A stretch of DNA of 64,000 bases, taken from the NCBI GenBank assembly GCA_949130495.1, contig OX422214.1:250112187-250176186 (forward strand), in the 5' to 3' direction. Origin of the DNA: Sambucus nigra. Taxonomy: Eukaryota > Streptophyta > Magnoliopsida > Dipsacales > Adoxaceae. The stretch's first letter is position 1; each line of letters opens with the position of its first letter. The notes beneath the pieces were generated by a model, which was not told the DNA's origin, searched no databases, and saw only the letters and a list, made by a program, of their open reading frames with translations. Below, piece by piece: positions 1 through 15,178 of the stretch. The position numbers were made by a program, and so were the translations under genes.

Positions 1-835
1 ATGAAGTTACTAGTATTTTCTCCAGGGATCTTTTTAAGAAGCTCTAGATCATGGCGTGTAAACTCTATTTCTTCGTTATACTTGTATCGTGACATGAATT
101 CTCGGGAAACATCCTCCTAACTACGGATTTTGTATTCCTAAGAGGATAGGATCCAACGAAGGGCGTTGTCCTTCAAAGTCTATTAGAACATCTGGTCCAT
201 TATCTCTTCAGAGGCACCAAGGAGAGTCATGTCTTGGTGATAGCTGGGAAGGTGAACAAATGGGGGCTTTCTACCCAGAAACTTCTCAATGGCCGGCATC
301 TTGAATTTCTCAGGTAATCTTGCTTTAGGGTGGGGAGACATGTGAGTGTAGTCCATATAGTTTGTCGATATCTTGACTTGGTCAAATTTCTTCGACACCA
401 GCTTGAGGTCTTCCTTGACCTTGTTTAGTTCTTTCTCCTTGGGATCAAAAAGTAGTGGTAAGTTAAACCCTGGTTGGGCAAGGTTTTTCATAGGGAGTTG
501 AGCTGGAGGTGGCCCAGTGGTAGGAGGGTCACGTGGAGCATGCTAATATTCTTCTGGGACACAAACAGGCTCAAGAGTGGGTGGACCCATAGCATGAAGA
601 AAGATAAGCTCGGGTTCTTCAAGAATTGGCACTCAGTTTTGCTGCATCCCATGAACCTTAGTTTGAAAGTTGTCAATCTCGGCAGTGAATTGGACTTTGA
701 CCGCCATCAGATCACGCTGTATGTTCGATGTTTTCCATGAAGGTCTTATGAAGGTTGATTTCCAACTCGGAGGAAGTTATAGGGGAATTGATGGTGCTTT
801 GGGGAATTTTGACAGAAGACCGGCACTAATCAGGA
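1..835 (-). pseudogene. Decayed gag of Tat/Ogre-like Ty3/gypsy element A
   Basis: Reading leftwards, this is a retrotransposon gag (nucleocapsid precursor). The open 102-codon piece at 183-491 contains LPEKFKMPAIEKFLGRKPP followed by HLPSYHQDM. This is the usual entry to the plant Retrotrans_gag domain (P-K-F-K-P-x-F-x-K-F-x-G, then H-L-x-x-Y-x-x-D-M). After stops, the frame at 1-180 continues with LKDNALRW and later SRYKYNEEIEFTRHDLELL, the standard next blocks of the domain. Upstream, 500-835 gives a proline-rich linker (PPTTGPPPAQLP) and a probable coiled-coil N-terminus spread over two frames. At least four stops and frame changes show it is dead. It continues beyond the left edge. It lies downstream of the minus-strand LTR at 2342-4565, which fixes the orientation. 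Family assignment is by motif only. Confidence 0.72.
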
Positions 836-2341
836 GCCAGACCAAGAATCGAGTATGCGATAAACCCAAGAAGGAAAATTATTCGAATTTATTTTTGAAA
901 GAAAAGAGGAAAGGATTGTTTCTATTGAAAAAAGGGAAAATGTTTTTGACATTTTTGGTAATAAGGAGGAAAAATATTTTTGGCACTTTTGGTAAAAAGG
1001 AGGAGAAATGTTTTTTGGCATTTTGGTATTTTGTGAAAGAAGAAGAAAAAGGGAGAGAAAAGTCTCAGTATGATTATTATTATGTTTATATTTTCACTTG
1101 TATTAGGTTTATCTAAATGAAAAAGAATGCCGAACAGGATCCGACCCTGGGAAAATTAGGCTTGAAAATAGGTGAGATGGGGTTTGACTTATATTCAGGC
1201 TTATGGTAGGATCTTGTTTTGAAAAAAGATGAAATCACACAAAAATTTAGGCAACATGCGGACCCGACATTTCGGCAGACTTTCGTCTGGTGACTGGAAA
1301 AACTAAATATGAGTGTCCTAGGTCTGATGCCTATATGAGGTTTATACAGTTGTAGCGTTAGTGGAAGGGGTTCCCCCCTTTGACATAACTTCCATGATAT
1401 ACTTCTTTCTTTTGAGGGCAATCGATACATGTGTACAAGCCATTTGATATACCTAAGTGTAAGTTAATTTCCTCATTATATCTCTCGTGGGGATAGTACA
1501 TGTGAGAGTGACTTCGATATAGTCAACGTATATGAAAGAGTTCCCTACTATATACATCTCGTTGTGAATTTGGTTAAGCGGTACGATACGGGGGAACCGT
1601 TTGATATACATTGACGGTATTAGGCCAATGGAAGGTTAGAGTCATATTGCTTAGGCTAACTGCGACCTGCCGAACCAGCGCTCATCACAAAGTGATCCCC
1701 TAGTACGGGACAAAATTTTGGTCAATGGCCATGATCTTGGTGATGTAATGTGCAAAATGCATGATTCTTTATTAGTATATTATGGAGAGAGTCTTTTATT
1801 TGGCATGATGAGCACTATACTAATAGGGAAAAATGTACAAGTATCATGAAAAGTAAACCTATCATGGATCATAAAGACTTAACTAGCCATGGATATATGT
1901 GAGTGAGTAATGTGTGAATATCTATAAGTTAGTGTGTGGTAGTGAACCTAACTATGGATCAACTACAAGTGGAATGTGATATGTGTACGTAAGCATGGAT
2001 ACATACAAGTGTGATAAGTGGAGGTGTGTGCTAGTGAAACCTAAGCAAGGATATTCTAAGAGGTGGGTGAAACGTGTGAATATAAGTTGTTATACGTATC
2101 AGTGTGAGTAGTGTAAGGTGTACATGGAAGACATTTACAAGTGAGTGATAGTGAAAGGTTAGTGAAAGTGAAAAGTGAGTGATAGGTGATATAAGCATGA
2201 GATAAATATATACAAGAAATAAATAGAGGAGAAAAGGGAATAAATAGGTAGATGCATACGCACACATGACAAAATTGATAACACCCATGTAATCAGAGTC
2301 TAGAACTCTTATGACAAACAAGTCCCCAGCGAAGTCGCCAC
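836..2341 (-). mobile_element. 5' leader and primer-binding site of element A
   Basis: Non-coding leader between the LTR of element A and its gag. Immediately inside the LTR, minus-strand 2340-2323 reads TGGCGACTTCGCTGGGGA. This starts with the TGG expected opposite a tRNA CCA end and resembles the primer-binding sites I associate with Tat/Ogre-type plant elements (tRNA-Arg type, from memory). The segment 1441-2280 is collinear with the leader of element C at 62094-64000 on the other strand. For example, a shared block with CTAGTACGGGA lies at 1703-1713. Small frames here, including one at about 1447-1349 beginning MACTHVSIALKRKK, show no domain I know. Confidence 0.7.
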
Positions 2342-4565
2342 TGTGGCCATCTCGTTTCTCCTCCCGGGGTCGGCACTCGCGCACGCGATGGAGAGAGTGA
2401 GAAGGTCTCAAGCCCTTTCTCAGAGTGCTTTGGCCATCCTTGATGTGGGGTGATGTAAAGAGATAAAGTCTCTAGCCTATTTTGCACAAAGCATGCAAAG
2501 AAATGTTTCCGCATCGAGGGAACGACAATAAATACATAACAATGCTTGCGAAACCAATTAGTTCAAAGGTTCAAGGCTAAGTTACAAAATGGGAAGGTGT
2601 TAGGCATCCATCCCGCCCTTTCGATCTCTCATGAGCATGTGTTATTATTCTCCTTAATAACTCTGTGAAGCATGTTTGCATATATATATAAATGGATAAT
2701 GGAATTTCTCAACTCACATCATGGAGAAAGGTGGAGTGAGATCATCCGTAGGAGTATTCCAAAAAAATAATTAAAAACATAATATGTGCGATTATCGGGA
2801 TATCGATCGTTATGGTGAAACGATGATACTTGTTAAAGCACGAATAAACATCGCAAGTATAATATATAGAAATAATATATAAATAAAAATATGCAAGGAG
2901 GACTCGGGTTTTGACCTGAGACGCCTACATAGCCTAAAAGGGCATCAAAGTCCACGTAGTTCTCATGCAACAAGAGTGTGGGGTTTATCCCATAGATCAA
3001 ACTAGGGATTTTATTTAGACGTGTGTGTGTAGAAAAAGGATGTTTTGATTTGAGAAAATGAGGTGAAGAATCCCATTTGGAGTTTATGAGAAAACGCTCT
3101 TTTTCTTATTTTTGGGTATTCATAGAAAATATATTATGTGCAATACTATTAATAAAAAAAAGTGATATTATTAATATATATGGACTAATAAAGATGAAAT
3201 GCTAAAGTACAAATTAGATAACTAATGTAAAAATGAGGAAATTAAAAGAGAGAGAAGAATGTTTGAACCATCTTTGGTGACTTGAAGATTGATCTTGATT
3301 GTTAAAAAGTCCTCCCTATAAAGTGGATCGAGGTTGTAGGTGGAGAGGGAAAGGATTTTGTTAAATTAGGTTTGAAACGGATGGAAATAGAATGTGGAGG
3401 AAAGATTTCAATAGATAAACCATGATGACTTTTAAAGAATTTTGCTGAGATCGGTGAGAGAGGAATTTTTGAGGTGCCTTTCAAAGTGAGCTCATGCTCT
3501 CCTTATATAAGCTCAAGGGGGTTCCGATCAGCATTGTACTTGACCTACCTATTGGCAGGCATACCCAGACACATTACTGAAAGGCAAGGAAATTGGTTTT
3601 CCATTTCGGCAACTTCATGTATATTTCTCAGAAAAATGGTCGTAAAATGTATTCGTAAGTCTAAATTGTGCATGGGTTATATCGTTGGAAATCGCATTAA
3701 GGTAACTTTAAGGATCCATTGGGCCACTCCCTGGTTCGGGATTTTATTTTGGTCAAGCGGGGCTCGAAAGTATCTGATAGCTTTTTAGACAAGATATTCT
3801 CGAAGGAAAATGAATTGTTCGTTCGAAGCGTAGGGACGATTCGCTCACAGGACAGACCATTAGAAAGGGTATTCAAAGCGCTTTAAATATTCATTCAGTA
3901 TCGTTTGGTTTAGAGAGTTAACCTTGGTCAAATTGGGCCTGGAATTGCCCAATGACCCTTCAGAGTAAAATGGGTCGTCCGTTCGTACCGTAAGGATGAT
4001 TCGCTCGTGGGGTGGACCGTTGGAAAGTATATTCGGTGCTCTTTAAATATTCATTCATTCTCGTTCGAGTTGAATATTTAACGGGAGTCAAATGGTGTTC
4101 GAGAACGCCCAGTGGCCTCCGGATCAATTTTTAAGGGATAATGGATCGTTCATCCGAGCCGTAAGGATGATTTGCGCTTGGGGCGAACCATTGAAAAGGG
4201 TGTTCATAGAGATTCTATGATTCATTGAGATTTCTCTCGAGCGAGGAAGTTGATTGGGTAAAAACGGGTCCTTGGAGCGCCCGATGGCCTCCAGATCGAT
4301 TTTTTATAGTAAAATGGATCGTTCATCTGAATCGTAAGGTCGATTAGCGCACGGGGCGGACCGTTAGAAAGGCGATTTAGATCCCTTTGAATATTAATTG
4401 AGCTTCTTCTCAGATGAGAAAGTTTATCGGAGTCAAACATGTCCCAGAAGCACCCGATGGCCTCTAAATCAGTACTTGGAGTATGATCTAAGATTTTATG
4501 GTGAATGGGGAAGTGTTAGGGACCTAAGGAGAGTCTTGGGGGGGTCCTAGAATGTGGTATCTACA
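2342..4565 (-). mobile_element. 5' LTR of Tat/Ogre-like element A (2.2 kb)
   Basis: The minus-strand LTR begins TGTAGATACCACATTC at 4565 and ends ...GGCCACA at 2342, so the ends are TGT/ACA. Homologous copies are B (49685-51862, same strand) and C (59925-62093, opposite strand); the block around GTTAGGCATCCATCCCGCCC at 2599-2618 is nearly identical in all three. The distal half (about 3780-4480) is made of four degenerate units of about 160-173 bp, marked by the recurring CGTAAGG/GATCGTTCATCCGA block. Short open frames across the LTR are not genes. The partner LTR lies outside the window, so no target duplication can be checked. Confidence 0.8.
3500..3512 (-). promoter_or_regulatory. LTR TATA box of element A
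   Basis: Minus strand reads GCTTATATAAGGAGAGC. The same TATATAAGG-type box is at the equivalent place in LTR B (50810-50822, minus) and LTR C (60911-60919, plus), followed in each by a similar purine-rich stretch. Conservation in three diverged copies supports it as the retroelement promoter, with U3 on the distal side and R-U5 on the side of the primer-binding site. Confidence 0.6.
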
Positions 4566-4665
4566 TGTGTATCATCAATGTACTAATTAAATGGTGTTAA
4601 ATTTATTTATGATGTGTTCCATAATTTGAAAATCGGTTGAAGACACATAATGTTTACACTAATTC
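4566..4665. other. 100-bp gap between LTR A and solo LTR
   Basis: Short AT-rich host sequence between two LTR insertions. The last five bases (AATTC, 4661-4665) are the left target duplication of the next element. Nothing else is visible. Confidence 0.6.
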
Positions 4666-7006
4666 TGACACACCCCAACCCAGTTACTTGTAATTAAGTT
4701 TGAAAGTCAAAGTGAGTCAAACCATAATTAATCTAACCAAACCATAATCACGAGTTTTGATTTCAGAGTCATCATTGTAAATTCATATAACTGAAAACCT
4801 TTTTACAACATCAGAGTAATCATGCGCATAAAAACTTTCTTGAAGGATAAGTTAACTTAATTACATCATTTACATTTACACAAAATGTTAGTTTCTCCCA
4901 TTCCTGGCTAACCCAACCCGACCTCCTAGATTTGGCAGTGACATCGCGTTACCTGAAAAATGTGAACATAGGAACCGTGAGCAAAATAGCCCAGTGAATG
5001 CATCACTACTAAACTACTGCATGAATTTAAATGCAATAAATCATGTCCATATACTTATGTATTACTTATCCGGCTCATTCATAATGAATGGCCAACTTTT
5101 CCCAATCATGATTCACATATCCTGTCTAAATAGACAATTCTCCCCCATTCCTGGTCGAGGAGTAACCCCTTGTCATTAATAGACAAATCTCCCCCATTCC
5201 TGGTCGAGGAGTAACCCCTCATTTCGGTAAACCGAAATGAACAATTTTATATTCATAACATTATGATCATATTCGTAACAGTATACAAATACATCATTCC
5301 AGTGAGTACACTCACCTTGGTTGACAACTATGTATTCACGTTTTCTTCTGGTGGAGCTGAACTGGGTTGATTAGGCCTTACACCTGTCAATCCAACTAAA
5401 TCAGTACTTAACCTCAATCATAAATATTATCCAAACATAATTATGTAACTTTCCATGACCATAGATCAACAATACAATTCCAATTAAGTCACATTCCATA
5501 AAACATAGGTAAAGGCAAAACAATGATACACATGTTGATAAAGTTACGGACATTCAACCGTAGGAAATACCTTATGAGGAATTTATAACCAAAGTCAAGT
5601 AAACATGAAATTATACTCCTCAATGTATATACACATGAAACATGTACTCAAAGTACCCTTTGCAAGGACGAAATACAAACATTCATTCAAGGGGTACCCA
5701 GTATGGCCTGAAATTATGGTCTTACATACTTAACCATCCTATATTCCTAAATTGTACAAATACAGGGGTCCAACCTCATCAATATGAAAACATATATGAA
5801 TATACTATCCATTACAAGTGACGGTGTAATTTTTCAAGCTTCCTAGGGCAAGTTATGACCATTTCTCTACAACACAAGAAATCTTCCCTACAAGATCCTC
5901 TATTGTTCCTCCAACTTCCATGAATTTTCATAATTTTTCTCCAGCATAATTTTCCATGATTTTCAACCAATTTTCAGTAAACATACTGAATCATACAGAA
6001 TTAAAGTTTCATAATTGTTTGACTTCATTTGCTATCTCAAAAGCTTGACTAAACTCAGGGCATACCGAAATCAAGTATACAAACAGCAACTATGTACCAA
6101 CTTGAAATCATCATTACGGCCTTACCACAAGGAGATAAATTCTAATTTTCAGATATTATATGCATATATGAGTCTACTTTCATTTCCAATTGGAATTTCT
6201 CAATTCCAGTAATCACACAAAGAGATATGAAGATTTGAATACAAGGGGTTTCACCACAAAGCAATTTTAAGGGTTTCTACACTCAACTTAACATAAGCTT
6301 GCATCTAACCATACATATACATAAAGGGCTGAAACTTTCGTAAACTTATGATGATTTATATCATATAAATCAGTAATATAAGATAAATAACAAGAATTAC
6401 AATTAGGATTACCTTCAGGGCTCTTTACGTAATTTCTACGGATTTTTCTACACTTTTTCTCCTCACTTTTTCTTCCTAAGCATCAACTTTCTATTTCCTC
6501 AAGCTCACAACACTTGAAACTGAACCTAGGTTTTGTTTTGCTGAAGAAACATGTTAGAGGGGGGTTTTTAAGTCGGCCAAGGCTGCCTCCCAAGCCAACC
6601 AATCAATTTAAAACATTTGGTTCAATAAAAGACAATTTACCACTTAAAGGAAATGGACAGCTTTGCCCTTTGTTCGTAAATTCGGTATAACTCTTTACTC
6701 GGGCATCCATTTGATGATACGTTTGTTGTGTTACAACCCTAACTCACATGTCTACAACTATATAGTTTTCACCTCAAGTCATTTATAATGTTATAAAGGT
6801 CAAAACTAGTCTTAAACAGGGACATTTCTATCGAAAATAACCAAATCTTGTGTTCGTACATAACTCGACATTTCATGATTTATGAAAGTAGGATTATAAT
6901 AAACATAATCACTTAACATTAAATATACTAATATCACATTATTCATATCACATAAGATAATCATGATTTAAATATAATTCATCATAATTATATTCGGGTT
7001 GTCACA
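4666..7006 (-). mobile_element. Solo LTR with perfect AATTC target duplication
   Basis: A 2341-bp segment has LTR-type ends: TGACACACCCC at the left and GGGTTGTCACA at the right. On the minus strand this reads TGTGACAACCCG... to ...GGGGTGTGTCA. It is flanked exactly by AATTC at 4661-4665 and AATTC at 7007-7011. No internal region or primer-binding site is present, so it is a solo LTR left by LTR-LTR recombination. Orientation is inferred from the TGTGACA-type start; the element class (probably Ty3/gypsy) is inference. It contains a 49-bp tandem duplication at 5131-5220 around CTCCCCCATTCCTGGTCGAG. Frames inside it are not genes. Confidence 0.82.
5131..5225. repeat. 49-bp tandem duplication inside the solo LTR
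   Basis: Two head-to-tail units start TAGACAA at 5131 and 5180 and share CTCCCCCATTCCTGGTCGAG and GAGTAACCCCT. A related, more diverged block (TTTCTCCCATTCCTGGCTAA) is at about 4890. Confidence 0.75.
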
Positions 7007-7011
7007 AATTC

Positions 7012-10000
7012 ATCTTACGAGAAATAGTGGGATTTCACATAGTATGTCCAACTAATTAAAACTTGATGTTTTGTAAGAAATATGATGGCGAAAAATGTCC
7101 TCATAAGTAAAAACGTATTTCAATATTCATATTTAATGTCAATTCAAACATACAGTAAGATATCGTACGTAATCTACATAAATCTAGCTTTCTTCCACCA
7201 ACTTTTTCGTTACATTATGAGTTATACATACATTAATATATACATAATGCATATTGTTGATTTGCTAAATATTTTTTACATTTATGTAGAATTGAATATA
7301 TACAATTTAATATATACTAAGAAGGAGTAACATTAGTATAACTAAAATTTATTATTCAATTATCCTACATATTGTAAACTTTAGTGTGTAAATTTCAATC
7401 AAATATACACGATGGTATTGAACTCTAATATTGAAATTACTCTTTTTCAGTCAACACAGTTGCATACAATAACATTTAATGTATAGTTGTACAGTAATAA
7501 AAATCCATTAAAATATTTGAAAGTTATGAAATATTCAATTACTAACACGATAGAGTAAAAAATACAATGCATCATCACTCATTCAACAATTCTAGGCATG
7601 TCTTCCTATTATGATGCCCATATGTTTTCACCTACTACACGTAATTTTTAGATTTTTTTTTGTGTTATATATTATAATATATCAATGAAAATGGTCAACT
7701 TTTTATTGCTCATTTGAATGGAAAAAAAAGGTTCTTTTGAACCATTGCAGTTATAAAAGAAATAAATAATTGGTTGCAGTTGTCATTCATAATAATTGTA
7801 AAAGTTTTTTTTTTTAAGAATGCCTCTTATATTGCAACTCGTGTAATGGCATGTAGTCACTTGGAACTTATATTTTTTTTTTAGTTATCATTGTTATTGT
7901 GTTTAACTCTCACTTTAGCCATTCTTGAAATAAAAAAATTTGTACTGCTGTATGTACGATCACATGAGGATTAACGTCGTAATTGTTCGCTATAATTTTT
8001 GAAATCAAAAGTCTTAACGTGGCAACAGTTATATATAAAAAATTTTGTATAAATATTGTGAATGTGAAACACTAGTAATTACATGTCTTAAAAGGACATT
8101 AAGAGGTGAAATATCCCGTCCAAAAGGGTGAACATCGAAAAGGTCTTATGGAAAGAAAAAACAAATGTAATTAATAAAAAAATAATAAAAATAAAATAAT
8201 CTAAGTAAAAAGCTTTTTAATGATATTCTTCAATTATACACAACAAGATGTGTTTGAAAAGTCATATTTTTGGTGTCATATCACTAAAGAACATTTAGTG
8301 AAATATTATGACTATTATAATATTATTTAAAAATACAAGAACGTATGATGTAATCAAAATTGTATTATAGTATGGAAAACTTATAGGCGTTAAATATAAT
8401 AGAGTATTTATTGTAAAAATTTCGTAATACATACGTTCAAGCATTACATTTCAAAGTTTTATGTTTATAACTTTTGGGAGTTTTCTTACTCCATAACTTA
8501 TAGGTTTTGACATCATGAAAATGTAATAATACGAATGATGGTACAATGGTCACATGAATATGCATCTATTAAAATGACACCATGATAAAATGGCATGGTA
8601 GTGATATGTGTTATTATGTGATAGTCGCATGTGTATATATATATGTGTATAAAACTTGTCGAATTTTATTCACATCTTTAGTGATGTATTTGTTTGTCGT
8701 ATCTTTGACATGGAACTATAAGCATAGCAACTTGTCAAGGATGTATGTGATAATGGTCACATGTATGGTCATGTGTATGTATAATAATATAAATTATTGG
8801 CATGACTTAAAATATTTTATAACTTGCTCAGTGCCATTTCATAAAAGAACATTTATTGAAATATAACGACATGTGCTGGATATAGTTAGTAAACTTTTAA
8901 ATATGACATGAAAATATTTTGTGACGTAATATTTATGCCCCATTGATTACGTTAAATTTAATGATTATATATTGCACTGCGTGCACTATTATAACCATTC
9001 AATACGTGGCTATTTATATGTGGTTAAATTATACGTGTCATTGCATTTAAGGTGGTGGTTCTCATTTGTGTCAAAAATAGACAACAATGCAATGAGAATT
9101 AAAGTTTTTATGCCTATTTGTAATGAAGATGTGTGGGAAAAATTCAGTGGGTGCAATTTTAAAACTATAAATGTTATGTTTTCCTCATTAAATTTAAATT
9201 GATAAATTATCGTCATTTACTTGAAAGACAATGAACATCATGGGTATGTGAACATCATGGACGTATGAATGTCATCAACGTGTGAGTACACGTATAATTA
9301 TTTTTACAAGTGCTATATTCTTAATGCATTATACTACACGTTAAACCTTTTAAGTGTCCAGTGAAAACTACAAGAGATGGGAGTCTTTAATAGATATAAT
9401 AAGAGATATGCTTTTTCGCAAGGAACAAATTTATTTTGGAATAATTTATACTTCTAATTAATGTGTTTGTCTATGTGATTGCCAAATATACTCTTCAACG
9501 ACAAGAAACTCATGTGGTGTGATTACATATCAACTCATTGAATTCATGATTTAAAATTCAGAACAGAGCAGTTTAACAACTACTTTAAGGATGGTAGAAT
9601 TAAATCATAAATTATAGAAATAATCAAGGGATTCAAAACTGAGTGGTTTCACGACTGGTTTAGAGAAGGTCTTAGGTATAATCTCAAGATTCCATAACTA
9701 GTAAACTCAAACAAGGGAAAGTAACTAAATTATATATTTTATATTATGTTCTATAAAATATGTTCAAATAGTTTGGAGGCATATATAATATGTGTGATAC
9801 AGCTTGAGTTTTATGCTAAGAATTGTCATAAGTGATTTCGTAGGCTATGGAATAATAAGGAATGTACCATTAAATATCAAAAAAATGGTTTACCTTTTTA
9901 ATAAAAAAAATGGTTTACCATCTAAATGGACACATGTGGTCCAAATAAACATTATTGTAGCAATACATGATTTTGTGTGTCATAGTCATTGCACTATAAA

Positions 10001-10168
10001 GAAAAAGTAAAGCCTTTCAAGATTGAGAATAAATGTAGTAATTTTGTATAATTTCAAATTTATGTTTTAAATTGTAGGGGAAGCATTATTTTCTATAAAT
10101 TATATTCTCAACACATTAATTCACGATAAAATTTTATGAGAAATAATGAAAAACTTTTATCTGAATTA

Positions 10169-10170
<2 letters not shown>
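7012..10170. other. AT-rich non-coding DNA
   Basis: About 3.1 kb of strongly AT-rich sequence after the solo LTR. The small open frames (for example 7082-7330 and 8582-8866) are rich in Tyr, Ile and Asn, as expected from AT-rich noise. I see no gene, RNA or element boundary. Confidence 0.5.

Positions 10171-10250
<80 letters not shown>
10171..10250. repeat. (AT)n microsatellite, about 80 bp
   Basis: Uninterrupted AT dinucleotides. Directly to the right (about 10268-10318) a block of about 21 bp, ATTCCTATCCAAAATAGGAA, occurs twice in tandem. Confidence 0.9.
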
Positions 10251-10252
<2 letters not shown>

Positions 10253-10639
10253 GAGTATTTATCTAAACGATTCCTATCCAAAATAGGAACAAGACATGAT
10301 TCCTATCCAAAATAGGAATAAGACCTTTGAATGTGTATTAATTGGTTTTATAAGTGTATTTAATGTATGATCTTATTTCCAATGTGCATTTATCTTGAGG
10401 AGTGTATATATACATGACTAACTTAATGTTAATTGATACTTAAGTACTTTGATCGTATTCCAAGATTAGAAAATGATCAAGCTTGTAAACAAATCTTCAA
10501 AAAGAAGATACTGGATCAAAGACTCTAAAGTATAAATAAGTCATTTCATGTCTTCATATGCTTACTAAGATAATAGTGGCAATTGATATAAATATTGAAA
10601 AATCATAAATTTATCTCAAATGACATATATGATTCTTGA

Positions 10640-11060
10640 GGCTTATAGTTCCAAGTGAATGTGTTAGCACAATTACAGGTGCTAATGTTTGGGAATCCTC
10701 TTAATAATTTTGTACAAAATTAATGATGGAATATGAATTTATTTCTGAAAAGCAAGGTACCTTTGACAATTTTAAAGAGGATGCTACTAGATAACATTCT
10801 AATGCCTATTATTGCGATTAATAATCTTTATTTGAAAAGGCATAGAATAATTTGGCATGTCACAACTTATTAGTCATGACATAAGACCATAAAGAAATTG
10901 ATCTTTTTTGTGATTAGGTTTAATGTGGATCCACTAACGAGAGAGTAAAGGAACTTCATCAAGGGGTATGGGATTAAAGTCGGTTAAAACCTAGTGAAGT
11001 GTTATAATGAAAACCCAACCTAAATGACTAGAGATCCAAATAATTAGGTTCAACGAGACA
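10640..11060 (+). pseudogene. Probable copia-type RNase H remnant
   Basis: Weak remnant of the pol 3' end of a Ty1/copia element. The plus strand near 10924-10947 reads FNVDPLTRE and, after a frame break, IKGYGIKV. These match the copia RNase H terminus pattern (N-x-x-D-P-L-T-K-x-L, then S-R-G-M-G-L-K). Stops are frequent and no LTR or other pol domain was found. The call rests on one short motif pair in the right order and could be chance. Confidence 0.35.
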
Positions 11061-12525
11061 ACCTAATTATGTGCGATTCAGTTAGCACTAAGAAGAAAAT
11101 AAACTCTTCCTTCCATTGCTAGGATGAGTCAGTGCATTATTTGTCATGTGTAACAAGATATATTTTGTTTTCATGAATTCTATATATTGAATATATTGGT
11201 CGAGTGGGGGTATTCGCAAGATACTCTTTATATAAATCACCTATGTGAGTGAGAAGGGGCCAATTCTATGAGAATAACCAACGACCATATTGTTAAATTC
11301 TCTAACACACTCATAAAACCAGGAGGTGTTCGAGACCAAAATGGACACAACAATGAGAACTAAGAATGTTCGGAGAAGGACTCTATGAATTCTATTGTCT
11401 CAATTTACATAAAATGATTGATCAATTCAAGACATCACATTCATTGATTAGCTAATAAACCCAATAGTCTATCACTAAGAAAGATTCAAGGCCAAAAGTT
11501 ATCTTTACCAATGCAACTCTTTTTTGCTAATATTCTCTCTAATTTGTCTTCATGTTCATTTGATTCTTCACCTAAATTTCATTCATGTAAGTGATTCCAT
11601 AGAAAACATTGTGTTTTTACGCAAATTAGTATTTTCACCAAATATATATATTTTGGTCAACTTTGAGCCATTATAAAGTGAAACCCATACTTCAAACGTA
11701 GTGGGATCAAGTACGTACATGTTCCTTGTAGCAAGATGAGTCACATGGTATATTCATTTGTTAAAAATAGATAAATAATGAATAAGAAATTTTATTTCAA
11801 AATGACCCAATTATTTATGAAATTATTGAGAATATTATTTATTTTATGGGGACGAATTTTTTGAACTGTCGCTAAAGGTTGTGACTGTTTGCTAGAAATA
11901 GTGACTGTTTTTCTACTACCAGAATCGTCGCTAAAGGTCGTGATTGTTCACTATTAATTGTGATTGTTCATGGAAAATGTCTCTAAGGTGTTATGAATAA
12001 AAAGACACATATTTTCCTGAAAGGACATTTTGTTTCCTATAAATACAAGATTTGTATTCATTTTAAAATAAAGAGAAAAAAATGTTTCTCGATACTTTCT
12101 ACTCTTAATTGGATTGGAGATAGTATCAAACATAGTTGGTTTGTCGGACATGCATACTAAAGTGATTCTTGTGTGTGTCGTGACCATTTCATCATAGGGT
12201 GCAGGCGCTCATTATTTGTAGCCGTAAGCACTGTGGCGGGAACATATTTTGTCTTAAGGAGAGAGTGTCAAACACTCAACTCGGTCATCTTCTTCGTTTG
12301 TAAGTATTCTTGTAATCTTATTTTTTGTTACACAAATATGATTTATTTCATATTTTAATTTTGATAAAATACAAAAGAATATGATTACAAATAACATTAG
12401 TTGTTATGCCCTTTATATTAGACCAACATGAAAACTCCATCTTTAAGTTTGAGCAATTTATTTGAAATATTAGCAGTATTAAGCATTCCCTAACTTCTTT
12501 TTCCATGAGGTTGTACCATTAACCA

Positions 12526-12528
<3 letters not shown>
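11061..12528. other. AT-rich non-coding DNA with a short repeated block
   Basis: No gene is recognised. At about 11867-11960 the block GTCGCTAAAGGT-GTGA-TGTT occurs twice, about 58 bp apart. It is reminiscent of subterminal repeats of CACTA or PIF-type DNA transposons, but no matching termini were found. Confidence 0.35.

Positions 12529-12592
<64 letters not shown>
12529..12592. repeat. (AT)n microsatellite
   Basis: About 64 bp of uninterrupted AT dinucleotides. Confidence 0.9.
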
Positions 12593-14456
<1,864 letters not shown>

Positions 14457-15000
14457 TAGATTAGAGATATAAATGAAGGATTGCACATTTATGATTTTCA
14501 CACTTCTACTTTTCTTCTTATTTTTGTCTTTTAATTTTCTCTCTCTCATTAAAATTTTTACTTAGTCTTTTCATCTCCAACCCGGTACAACTCCCTTTGC
14601 CTCTCTTTCACCCCTCAAAAAGGAACATCCGAGAAGAAACCAATTCATCTTCCTCCCTTATCTCACCCACCTATAAAACTCACAAGAGAGAACACATCTC
14701 AATCGTTAAAGAAAAAGCTACTTGTAGACTACCAAATTTTTTTTGCCTTATTAACCTATTTGTTGGGTATGAAATTTCTTAGTTCACTGTTTTCATCATC
14801 GTGATAGAGATGAAGTGGGAGGGAGGAAAAGTTTTCCAGACCACTACACATTTGTATGTGTACAATTATCTCTCTCAATATTTGCCACTCTTTCATTTAT
14901 CAGCCTCTCTTCTTTTGGTCGCAAGTATGGTCTTAGAAGGTTCCTCTTTCTTGATAAATTGTGCGACGTTAGCGAAAAAGTTCGACAAGGATATACACAG

Positions 15001-15145
15001 CAGTTTCATGCATGTTTCCTTCATCCATTATTCATTTGCATATTGATCAGCACTCAATTCATATAAATAATTTATGTTTTATTTATCTTACTATATATTT
15101 TTATTAAAAAAAAAGGCTTCTATTTTCAATTTTAGGGTGATTTTG

Positions 15146-15178
<33 letters not shown>

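Noticed and set aside
14597..15066. Chain of plus-strand frames resembling a small gene with promoter
   Set aside because: Different overlapping frames, no splice logic and part of the region belongs to a tandem duplication.
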